NCBI RefSeq assembly: GCF_030052815.1
Contig: NC_079498.1
Coordinates: 67,876,992 to 67,940,991, forward strand
DNA: 64,000 nt
Direction: 5' to 3'
DNA from: Hevea brasiliensis
Lineage: Eukaryota; Streptophyta; Magnoliopsida; Malpighiales; Euphorbiaceae
Shown: one piece after another, positions 1 through 10,130 of the stretch
Numbering within the stretch: position 1 is the stretch's first letter
Layout: each line of letters begins with the position of its first letter
Program-made: the position numbers and the translations under genes
The notes under the pieces: model-generated
The model's input: the letters and a program-made list of their open reading frames with translations, nothing else
What the model was told of the DNA's origin: nothing
Databases searched by the model: none

Positions 1-475
1 AAAAACTCTCCTCCGATCTCTTTTAGATATTTATTAGAATTTTTAATTGAGAATCGGATAAGGACTCTCCTCCGATCTCTTTTAGATACTTATTAGAATT
101 TTGATTGAGAATCGGATAAGAACTCTCCCCCGATCTCTTTTTAATATTTATTAAAGTTTTTTTGGATTGAGAATCGGATAAGAACTCTCCTCCGATCTCT
201 TTTAAATATTTATTAAAGTTTCAATCTCTTTTAAATATTTATTAAAGTTTTTTGGATTGAGAATCGGATAAGAACTCTCCTCCGATCTCTTTTAGATATT
301 TATTAAGATTTTTGATTGAGAATCGGATAAGAACTCTCCTCCGATCTCTTTTAAATATTTATTAAGATTTTTGGATTGAGAATTGGATAAGAACTCTCCT
401 TCGATCTCTTTTAAATATTTATTAAAGTTTTTTGGATTGAGAATCGGATAAGAACTCTCCTCCGATCTCTTTTAC
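1..475. repeat. ~60-bp tandem repeat array
   Basis: About eight head-to-tail units of 58-62 bp, each with a 'gaatcggataag' core, a 'ctcctccgatctctttta' block and an AT-rich 'tatttattaaag' tail. One partial unit of about 30 bp is duplicated near 221-250. The array runs off the left edge of the window. The same 'ccgatctct / agagatcgg' words recur at 1970-2060, 13730-14060 and 16450-16690, so the array probably belongs to element E rather than being an independent satellite. Confidence 0.9.
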
Positions 476-2254
476 TTGAATGGGAATCGGATAAGGACTT
501 TTCTGACCTCTTGAAATCTGATTACATCTACACATCATAAGAGCCTAAGACTAAGGGTTCTGGCATTTAAAGATGCTGGGGACCTGAATAAGGCTTTTTT
601 TTTTTTAACTCATTAGTACCTCGTGATTAGATAGGGGACACATGACTGAATTTTACCGACCTCCTATGCGATTGCCTTATCAATACCTTTCGGGAGGCAA
701 CATTTGCTTTATTTCATTTGCTATTCCAAAACTCAATTTTACTCCGACCTCCCCCACCTTTACCCAGTCATATTCTCGAGCTAGTCTAGTGGTTCGACTT
801 CATAATTATCTGATTTATTATCGTAACGTTTATTAAAAAAAAAAACTCTTATGTAAGATACTGCTACCAACATTTTATCAAACTACCTATATGTTACCCG
901 TAACCAGAACACCTATATTAGGAAATAATAAAAGACCAATAACAAATAAATAACATGAACTGATATATCAAAGATAAACTCAAGAGTGACCACCCACGTG
1001 GGACCTTCTAACATAAAACAAACTTTAACGAAAATTACGAGCGTAAAAAGAAAATAAAAGCGAACACTGGATAAGGCAACGGTCCAGACACTCACCTGCA
1101 GGAAGTTGAACCTATTGAACTAACTATGGAGTCATGAATGTTGCAGAGTTTCGGGCTAATAGTCTGGAGACTAATGCTTGCCTTGAAATGACGAATGCCT
1201 AGTTAGCATGTAATCAAACAAGAATGATAATGAATGAGATTGAGTTTCAGAAAATAAAAGTGGATATAAAGGTGGTGAAAACAGAACTAAAACTTAAGAA
1301 AGGGTATCGCAGAGCAATGAACAAACTGAAAATCAAGAGTTCTAGTGTCCAACACTTCTTCAAAGAAAATACTTTAGAAAACTAGTTTCTAAAGTCTTTC
1401 TAGCTTAAAAATAGCAGAGTAGCAAAACTGAATCAATTTTCAGAGCCTTTCCACTATAATCACCATCCTTTCTCTTCCTCCTCCCCATCAACAGTTTTCA
1501 TGCAGGTATTTATAGGGAACGTGTGCTCCCAATGAAGGGTCAGGATTCCGTTTGAGGGAAATGGAAGGTTTGGATTTTAAAGGACACGATCTGATGGTTG
1601 GGAATTAAAGAGAATAAAAACGAACGACCGATATCCTTTTCTGTATATTTGTCCTTTCTCCTTTCTAATCTGACGGCTCATAATTTTCTTATCAAGGGCG
1701 ATCCGAAGGCTGAGAATAAAGAGCGCCGGTCTTGTCGTCTTGTTCTTTGATCCATGGGCTTTGGACTTGTCCTTACAAGTAAGATCAACGGTGGAGATTG
1801 GGATGTACAGCACTGTCATGACATACTGTGGCATCTGTCAGTAATGTGGGTGATTCTGAGGCATGCGGTGGAGATTTCGTCTGTAACGCTTTAACTACCT
1901 TGGCTCTGATTATGACGACAGTTAGCGGAAGTTGTCTTATTCTCTTTGTTTTTCGACCCCCCCTCCCTTCCGATCTTTCTAACACGATCCTTTTCCGATC
2001 TCTCATGCCGGGCTCCCCTCTTCCGACCTCTCCTACTCCGGTCTTCTCCTTTATCCGGTCTGATTCAGTCAAAGCATTTATTCCTTCGATTTTTGAGGCA
2101 TCCGCTTCGTTTTCTGCTCGCAATAAATGCTCAGACTTTCCCTATATATATACCTTGAACGGGAAACCCCTCCGCATTTGATTTTCCCCTCTTTCCTTCT
2201 CATATTTCCTGTTCTAATCGCTCCAGCAATAATCCCGGTCATGATAGTTGCTTT
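476..2254 (+). other. Non-coding left part of element E (LTR/promoter-like)
   Basis: No convincing coding sequence: the ORFs here are short, overlap on both strands and resemble nothing I recognise. 1130-1400 reads partly open with a lysine- and glutamate-rich composition but is stop-broken. 1950-2250 is rich in 'ccgatct' and 'ccgacct' words and contains a TATA-like promoter module. The end at 2254 is the A1 insertion site; the sequence continues at 13284. Confidence 0.5.
2138..2152 (+). promoter_or_regulatory. TATA-like promoter module, left copy
   Basis: The sequence ccctatatatatacc follows 'aataaatgctcagac' and precedes a pyrimidine-rich leader. The arrangement (ATAAATGCTCA, about 15 nt, TATA, leader, then a 'ttttgatctttt' stretch reached after 13284) matches the module at 14145-14310, suggesting two related promoters. 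Confidence 0.45.
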
Positions 2255-5200
2255 TGTAACACCCTTAGGTAACCACTCGTACATTCTCTTATTCGGTGGC
2301 CGGTGTGTCGGTCCGGACAGCTAGAACGTCCAGAAAAATATTTAAACTAAAGTTAGGAACCGTTATTAAGTCAAATATTAATAAGATAAATTTAGTAATA
2401 ATTTTAGAAATAAAATACAAGCGAGTCAAAGCAGTAGGTGCCCAGCGATGGGTAACCAGGAGGAAGTTCATGTAGCCCTAGACAGGGAAAAATTATAAAA
2501 TAATTTTTGGGACTCCAGAGAAGGGTAATTGAGGTTCCCATGGCATTAGAATGCCAAGAAAATACTTAGAAAAATTTTTCAATCGATGCAGACAATTTTG
2601 ACCCGTTAAGCCAAGCGGAGGGCATTTTGGTCATTTCGCCTTCCGAGGTGATTTTTGGCCGACTTGCCCAGTTGAGTAAATAATTAATATGACATCAAAT
2701 ATGAAGAAATATTACTAGAAATGAAAATTGAAATGAGTAGTGGAAGAAAAGAAAAGAAAATGCAAAAATAAGGCAAAAATGACATCATTTAAAAAGTTGG
2801 ACCAATCACACTTAAGCCATTGTTTGACTAACCATTAAAAGAGATAAGAGAAGACCAAATTCAACAAAATTTCAGCAGCCATCCTTCTCTCCTTAGTGCA
2901 GCCAAAACGTGAACCTCTCTCCCTCTCTCAAACTCCATTAAACCTCACTTCTCAAGCTTAATTTCTCCCTTGTTTCACCACAAAACCCTAACCTCTCTTC
3001 ATTAAAATTTTACTCCACACCTTAAACAACCTTTTGGCAGCCTTGAAAGTGAAGGAAAGTGAAGTTTAGAGGTGGGAAAAATCTGCCCTAAGTGAGGTTA
3101 GTGCTACAAACTTCATTCTCCTTCTTTTAATCTTAGTTAGAATATCATTTGAGCTAAGAAATTTTAAAGAATTGAAGTAAATTACATGAGTTATGGTACT
3201 TTAAATTTTCAGCAGCCCTATGGAAGTATGAGGTTGATTGTTTTGATAAATTTAAAGTGGCTAGAAATGATGGTTAAAGTATTAAAACACATGGACATTA
3301 AACTAAGTATGTTAATTAAGTTCATGAGTAAATTTAGTTGGATATTAGGGTTTGGAAGGGTGAAAATGTGAATTGGCTTAGGAAATTGTTAGGGCACATT
3401 GTAATGGTCAATTAGTGACCATTTTAGATATGTTGACCGTAAATGGGACTGAAAAATGCTATGGCAAAGTGAGGTGAAATCGCCCTATGGACAGCGACAT
3501 AGGGGTGAAATTTCAGTCCCTTTTCACAGCCATAACTTGGGCGGTGTAAGTCCAATTGAATTTTGGCCAATTGGACATGAAACTAGGCTTATAATGGCAC
3601 ATTTTTTCTGAAGAAACCATGCCCAAAAGACCAAAGCAAGAGGACCAAAACTTGGCCCCAATCCGGAACCCTGAAACTGCCTCTGCAGAATTTGACCAAA
3701 TGAACAGTATTTGGCCATAACTCACTGTAGATTTGGTCAATTGGTCTGAAATTTTTACAGCAACAAGTTAAGACATAGAAAAACAACTTTCATGAAGGAA
3801 CCTACCCCAAATTATGGCCAGAACCCAGTCAACCAAGTGACTCAAGTCACTGTTCATGTTACTGTAGATATGGTAAATCTGCAGAATTTGAAATCCGGCC
3901 AGCTTGGGTTTTTGAGCCATATCTGGAGCTACAAAACTCCAAATGGAGTGATTCAAAAAAGGAAATTCAACTAGACAAAATAAGGAACAACTTTCATGTT
4001 TTACATTTTTTCAAATTCCAACAGTAACAGTGTCCAATGGAACAGTGAAGTTATGGTACAAAATCTGAAAAATCTGCTCCTTTGGTTTAATGCTTAGAAA
4101 TGGTAAAAACACTTAATGCCAACAAGTTTTAAACACCAAATGTGGTATGTTGGGAGTGCCAAAGTCAATGTATACCTTTTTATTCTAAAAGTCAACATTT
4201 TTGTTGACCAATGATGAATAGTGACACCAAAAAAAGTTGAAATTCACAAATTGACAAATTTAAGAGTTTCAAATGCCCTAGTATACCTAACAAGATTGGT
4301 TTGGATAGTTTGGCATGCCAATAGGGTTCAGTTAGCAGTACTGCACATGGAAAAAATGCCATTCTGTGATTTCATGGCTTTTAGCCATTCTGATTTTACA
4401 TTGAGACTTGGCCTTGTGCCTGACATTATTTACTGACTTGTTAGCATTACCTGCACAAGGAGATGCATATGCAACCAATGGTGTGACGGCGAGGTACTAG
4501 GTACCCGATGCGGTTACCCGTTATCGATCCGATCGTCTAGTGTAGGTTACTTGGGGCAACCAAATGAATAAAAGTGAACAAAGTTAATGAATTAATGAAT
4601 ATACCAAAATCAAACAAAGAAAGCATACACTTTGCATACACATTTATTTTTTTGCTATTTTCTTCTATTATATTATTGCACCACTAAGCATTATTGCTTA
4701 GCGCGTTGCTTTTGCCACGCGTAGGTACTGGAGATCCCGATCGTGAGCCCAGTAGACCACAGGGTAGGTGAGTCCATCCGATTACGCTCGATTATGCTGT
4801 GTCACCTCACTACTGCGATTGCATCGGTAGGGCACTAGGTGTCGGTTGTCATTTTGATATTTTGTAGTAGATTTGTATTTTCTCATATGTATTTGATCTC
4901 ATGTAATATATTTTGATGTATATGTAAATTATGAAAATTGTATTTGTTAATGGAAAAGTAGATGTTTACTTGTGATTTACATGCGAACATCACATGTGAA
5001 TGATGAATGAAAATGGAAATTGAAATGTGGAAATCATGATATTGAATTTGGTGTTGATAATGAATGTTTGAGAAATATTGTTGAGATTTTGGGATATTGG
5101 AGTTTGAGATGATGAAATAAAAGTATTGGAAGTGTTTTTAACAGGTTCCGAAGAACGGTTTTCTCCATTTTTAGCCGGTACTCCGCCGGATTTTCTTAAA

Positions 5201-5373
5201 ATTTTTCGGAACCTTAAATGCATGATACTTTTGATAAATGGTTTAAATAATTTGTATTTCATAAATTATGTGCAAAAGCATTTTCTAAATTAATTGAGAA
5301 ATATTAGAGTGTGCCGGTACACCAGGTGGCATTACTTACTCGGGTATACTGTACACGGGTAAGGGGTGTCTCA
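2255..5373 (+). repeat. A1 5' LTR (3119 bp)
   Basis: Begins TGTAACACCC. It matches 10131-13283 almost base for base except at CAG/CTG sites (around 3470-3545, 4430-4560 and 4690-4850) and a short deletion near 3710 that removes one arm of a palindrome. It has no coding capacity; the short ORFs on both strands are spurious and recur in the other LTR copies. Confidence 0.95.
4681..4724 (+). other. Conserved LTR double hairpin (A1 left)
   Basis: Stem 1 is CTAAGCA-TTAT-TGCTTAG (7 bp). It is followed directly by stem 2, CGCGTTGC with GCCACGCG around a T-rich loop (7 of 8 paired), then TAGG. It lies 649 nt before the LTR 3' end. The same arrangement recurs in eight other LTR copies of two families. 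Confidence 0.75.
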
Positions 5374-5378
5374 TTTAG

Positions 5379-5390
5379 TGGTATCAGAGC
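5379..5390 (+). other. Primer binding site, tRNA-iMet type (A1)
   Basis: TGGTATCAGAGC, complementary to the 3' end of plant initiator tRNA-Met, lies five bases (tttag) after the 5' LTR. This is where minus-strand DNA synthesis would be primed. Confidence 0.95.
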
Positions 5391-5500
5391 ACGGTTTAGG
5401 CGTTTCTGGGCCTAGATTGAGTCCATACCATGCATTGCATTTGTAAGAGTCGAGGTGACACTAATGTAGATCTGTTTATCTTTCTTATTTTGAATAGGAT

Positions 5501-6700
5501 ATGGATCCTTCCTCTCAAAGAGCCGTTGAGGAGGAAGTGGAGAGTCATGCTCCACCTGCAGCGGTGAGGCGGAGGCATGAGAGAATGCCTCGCCGACTCA
5601 AGCGAGCACCTCAGCCTCCACAGGCCATGTTCCAACAAATGGCCGACTTCTTTAGACAGATGGCTGGGGTAATGCCAGCACCACCACCACCACCACCACC
5701 AGCTCCACAGCAGAAATCACACCTGGAAAGGTTAAGAAAATTTGGAGCTGTGGACTTCTATGGCAAGAGAGAAGATGACTCTGTTGCAGCCGAGAATTGG
5801 TTGAACCGAACGGGCAGAGTCTTAAAACAACTCCACTGCACCCCAGAGCAGAACTTAGAAGCTGCTATATCCTTGTTACAAGACGATGCCTACGGATGGT
5901 GGGACACTGTGTCCAGTGAAGTGCAGCCCGAAGCTGTAACTTGGGACTTCTTCCTCTCTGAGTTCAAGAAGAAATATGTAGTCTTGTATACGGAAGAGAG
6001 AAGAAGGGAATTTATTAACCTGAGGCAGAGACAATTGTCAGTGGCTGAGTATGAGAAAGAATTCGTCCGATTAAGCCGCTACGGAAGGGAGATAGTCCCT
6101 AATGAGGCTGAAAGGTGCAAGAGATTCGAAGAGGGACTGAATGACAATATCAAGATACAGCTCACTGCCTTGGGAATCACAGAATTTAGCAAGCTAGTGG
6201 AAGCTGCAATAAGGGTTGAAAAAGTGAGAATCAATGAGCGGACCGGAAGGAGAGACAGAGAAGAGGGGACCAGTCGGTCTAGTTCCACCCACGGATTTGG
6301 GAAGAAGTTTAAGGGTCCTCTGCACGAGTTCGGGTCGACCACGAGTGGGAGTCGGTCTCGGGGCCCGGGCCACGATTCACCCCTAGGAGGGGTCAGTCCA
6401 CACCATCAGTGGGCAGCTCTCGAGGATGGGGTTCGAGGACCCGGCCCGGCATCTTCTGCGTGTCCACACCGCTGAGAAATGGCACAAGGAATGTTGGAGA
6501 GTGGCGGTGCTTGCTTGAGATGTGGGTCGACGGAACATCAATCGAGGAACGCCCACGCAGAACTACTACAGTGCTCCGACACAAGTAGGCGGACACGCTC
6601 TGCACCACCAAGGGGTAGAAGGTGCAGTAAATCCGAGCTGTGGGACCATCTCGAGGCCTACATCGAGCCGGAGAGAGGCGGATAATGGACCACTGCCGTA
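5501..6700 (+). pseudogene. gag: A1 gag (capsid/nucleocapsid), damaged 3' half
   Basis: Structural protein that forms the virus-like particle and binds the element RNA. The start ATG at 5501 follows 'aataggat', and the same start is used in A2 and A3. Order: acidic N-terminus; a polyproline run near residues 62-70; then the retrotransposon gag core from about residue 80 (LLQDDAY and WWD motifs near 125-135, EFVRLSRYGREIVPNE near 190-205). The frame is good to about 6300; beyond that, small changes at CAG sites scramble the linker and the CX2CX4HX4C knuckle, whose traces (ACLRCGST) lie near 6510-6560. Open reading to 6475 therefore uses a wrong-frame tail. A3 and A2 have better-preserved equivalents. 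Confidence 0.85.
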
Positions 6701-9700
6701 AATTATGCCTTGAGAGCTCGGGAGGAACAAGATGCCGGGCGTCATCGAGTGCGTTCTCCTCTACAATACTCCTGTGCATGCATTGGTGGATCCAGATCCA
6801 CTCATTCTTACATTTGCATCAACCTACCCGTAGAAAGGGGATATTGGTAGGGAGAGTGACCAAGACATTACGGTCACTAATCCATTGGGCCACGATGTGG
6901 TAGTGAACAAAGTATACAAGGGTTGCCCGTTGAGGATTGAGGTATGAATTCTTGGCAGACCTAATTGAGTTGCCCTTCCATGAGTTTGACGTGATATTGG
7001 GAATGGATTGGTTGTCACGTCATCAGGCAATAGTTGATTGCAAATTGAAGAGAATTTCTCTAAAAACTTCAGAGGGTAATGAGATCACGTTGTGGGGAAA
7101 GGATGATTTCTGTCAATGTCATCTTAGCCACGATTGCAAGAAGAATAATGAGAAAAGGCTGTGAAGCCTACCTAGCACATGTGGTGGATACTAGGCAGGC
7201 TAAGCCAAACCTGAGTGACATACCCACAGTGAGAGACTTCCCAGAGGTATTTCCTGAAGAGTTGCCTAGTTTGCCACCAGAAAGGGAAGTTGAATTTGCC
7301 ATTGAGACAACTGCAAGTCTGACACCCATTTCCATTGCTCCTTATAGGATGGCACCCATCGAGTTGAGGGAGTTGAAAACTTCGGTTGCAAGAGTTGCTT
7401 GATAAGGGGTTCATACGCCCGATGTGTCACCGTGGGGAGCTCGATCTGTTTGTGAAAAAGAAGGATGGGACTTTGAGACTATGCATCGATTCAAGCGATT
7501 AAACAAAGTGGTGTGAAGAACAAATATCCGTTGCCTAGAATTGATGATCTGTTTGATCGGTTGAAGGAAGCGAGTATTTTCCAAGATTGATCTCGAATCG
7601 TGGTATCATCGATTGAGGTGAAGGATGCGAGATGTGCCAAAGATCGCATTCAGACCCGATATGTGCAGTATTAGTTTGTAGTGATTCCGTTTGGCCTATC
7701 AAATGAAACAGCGTCTTTCATGGAACTGATGTACCGTATCTTCCCTCCACTCTTAGTTCGGTTCGTTGTGGTCTTTAATGATGATATTTTGGTGTATTCC
7801 AAGACCGAGGAAGAACATGATGAGCATTTGAGGATTGTTACGCAAACCACGAAAGAAAAGAAGGCAGTATGCTAAGTTGTCCAAGTGTGACTTTTGGTGA
7901 ATGAAATTGCATTCCTTGGACACATAGTGTCGGTGATGGGATAGGTGGATCCCAAGAAAATAGAAGCGATGATGGAATGGAAGCCTCCCGAAACACAAGC
8001 GAGGTCGAAGCTTCTTGGGGCTAGTGGGTATTCTGAGAAGATTTGTGAAGGATTTTCCTAATAGCCGCTCCAATGACCAAGTTGTTACACAAGAATGTCG
8101 ATTTGTTGGAATGACAAGTGCCGCACCAGTTTTGAGAAGTTAAAGGCTATGTTGTGAGGCACCGGTGTGCTCACGGCCGATGTCGAGGAAGGATTTTGTG
8201 GTTTCTGTGATGCCTCTCATAATGGGTTAGGGTGTGTGTTGATGCAAGAGGGAAAGTGATCGCCTATGCTTCCGCATGGCTAAGGCCACATGAGCAGAAC
8301 TACCCTACCCATGATCTAGAGCTTGCGGCAATTATCTTCGCCGAAGATATGGAGGCATTATTTGTATGGTGAAAAGTGCTACGTTTACACGCACCACAAG
8401 AGCCTAAAATATTTGCCAACCCGGAAGGAGCTCAACCTTAGAGCAGGCGATGGATTGAGTTCTGAAGGATTATGACTGTAATTGACTACCATCACAGGAA
8501 GGCAAATGTAGTTCTTGATGCTTTGAGCAGAAAATCCATGACACTTGAGATCATTGAATGCCCATCTATCTTTGATTCGAGATGGAGCTATTTTGGCTGA
8601 GTTGCAAGTGAGGCCAAACACTCTGTGAGATACTAGATGGGCAAAAGACAGATGAAAAGTTCTTGCTATTATGAGCAAGATCTCGGAGGAAAAGCAAGCG
8701 ACTATGGGGTGAAAGCGGATGGGTGTCTGTACTACAAAGGAAGACTGTGTGTACCGGATGATGGGGAATTGAAAGCTAGTATTCTAAAAGAGGCACACAC
8801 TAGTGTATATGCTATGCACCGTGAAGTACAAAGATGTATCACGACACGAAGCTTGATATTGGTGGCACAGTATGAAGAGAGATATCGGTGACTATGTGAC
8901 TAAATGCTTGACATGTCGGCAAGTCAAGGCAGAACATCAAGTTCCATCAGATTGCTACACCTATACGCATACGAATGGAAATGGGATCGGTCACCATGGA
9001 TTTTGTAAGTGGTCCGCCTCTCACCCGGAGGAAACATGATGCGGCATGGGTAATAGTGGATAGATTGACAAAGTCGGACACTTTCTCGCGATTAGGGTGA
9101 CTACTCACTAGAGAGGTTAGCGAGTGTATATCGGTGAGATAGTTAGGCGCATGGAATCCCACTTTCCATTATATCGATCGAGACCCAAGGTTTACATCGA
9201 GATTTTGGAAGAAATTGCATGAATCCTTGGGTACACAACTCCATTTCAAGCCTGACTTTCCATCCTCGAGACGGATGGGCAATCGTAAAGAGTAATCCTG
9301 TAAACAATTGAAACCCACGAAATTGATACAAATATTGAATTGAAATGATAACAATAACATGAAATATTTGTCGTGTCCTTGAGGATATCTTTGAGGAGTT
9401 GTGTCATTGAGTTTGAGGAAGTTGGGATAGATACCTCCCAGCGAGTCGCATACAACAATAGCTATCAAGCTAGCATCCAAATGGCCCCATATGAAGCCTT
9501 TGTATGGGAGAAAATGTAGAACTCCAGGTGTCTTTGGACTGAATTGGCGAACAAAGCGGTAGGGCGGACACTGTGAAACAGATCGAGGACAAGGTAAAAT
9601 TGATCAAAGCTAATCAAGGTTGCCTCGAGACAGAGAAATCTTATGCCGACCAAGAGAAAAGAAATAGAATATGGGGTTGGCGACAAAGTGTTCCTCAAGG

Positions 9701-10085
9701 TGTCACCATGGAAGAAGGTATTGAGGTTTGGAAGAAAAGGTAAGTTGAGCCCTAGGTTCATTGGCCCATATGAAGTCATTGAGCGTGTGGGTCCAGTGGC
9801 CTATAGGCTAGCTTTACCACCGTAGTGGACAAGATCCACAATGTGTTCCATGTATCCATGCTCGTAAGATACCGCTCGGACCCTTCACATGTCATCTCGG
9901 AGAAGAAATTGAAATACAATCGGATTTGACATATGAAGAAGAACCTCTACGAATCTTGGCTCGGGAAGTGAAAGAGTTGAGGAACAAACAGATTCCATCG
10001 TGAAAGTGCTTTGGAGGCACCACAACACCGAGGAGGCAACTTGGGAAAGTGAAGAAGCGATGAGGCAACAGTTCCCTCAACTGTT
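6701..10085 (+). pseudogene. pol: A1 pol: PR-RT-RNase H-integrase-chromodomain, many frameshifts
   Basis: Polyprotein for protease, reverse transcription and integration. Recognisable segments in order are: aspartic protease near 6780-6815 (VDPGS site altered) and its [10 protein letters not shown] segment near 6990-7020; RT from about 7250, with the catalytic DD motif kept but preceded by N ([10 protein letters not shown]) near 7765-7803; RNase H near 8200-8540; integrase from about 8690, with WDR/IV-type core traces to 9500; the GKLSPRFIGPYEV segment near 9737-9783; and a chromodomain-like tail near 10005-10060. Frames change about every 50-200 bp. Most breaks coincide with CAG/CTG sites, so the number of true mutations is uncertain. 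Confidence 0.85.
9300..9373 (+). other. Integrase intron, A1 copy (splice sites blurred)
   Basis: AT-rich 74-nt insert between the HPQTDGQ and LEDML segments of integrase, corresponding to the 75-nt GT-AG insert in A2. Here the AG|GTAAAC donor reads cctGTAAAC and the TGTCAG|GTCC acceptor reads TGTCGTGTCC. Both changes fit the CAG alteration seen throughout this element. Confidence 0.65.
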
Positions 10086-10120
10086 TGCATCGAGTAAATT
10101 CGAGGACGAAATTTAAATTA

Positions 10121-10129
10121 GAGGAAGAG
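10121..10129 (+). other. Polypurine tract (A1)
   Basis: GAGGAAGAG directly before the 3' LTR primes plus-strand synthesis. It follows the 'cgaggacgaaatttaaat' tail common to all chromoviruses in this window. Confidence 0.85.
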
Positions 10130-10130
10130 T

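Noticed and set aside
1..475. CRISPR-like regular repeat
   Set aside because: The units are contiguous with no unique spacers, diverge gradually and sit in a plant genome.
642..836. 64-codon ORF on the + strand
   Set aside because: No recognisable domain, no conserved copy elsewhere in the window and AT-biased composition; chance ORF in repeat DNA.
1785..2181. Overlapping ORFs of about 112-117 codons on both strands
   Set aside because: Both strands are open because of local GC-rich pyrimidine/purine bias in an LTR-like region. Neither resembles a protein family and a TATA module lies inside.
3186..4436. Short ORFs in the A1 LTR that recur identically at 11076-12405
   Set aside because: They recur only because the LTRs are duplicates. 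They are not kept as ORFs in A2, and relatives differ by indels not in multiples of three.
5379..5390. tRNA-like match
   Set aside because: Only 12 nt complementary to the tRNA-iMet 3' end; it is the primer binding site, not a tRNA gene.
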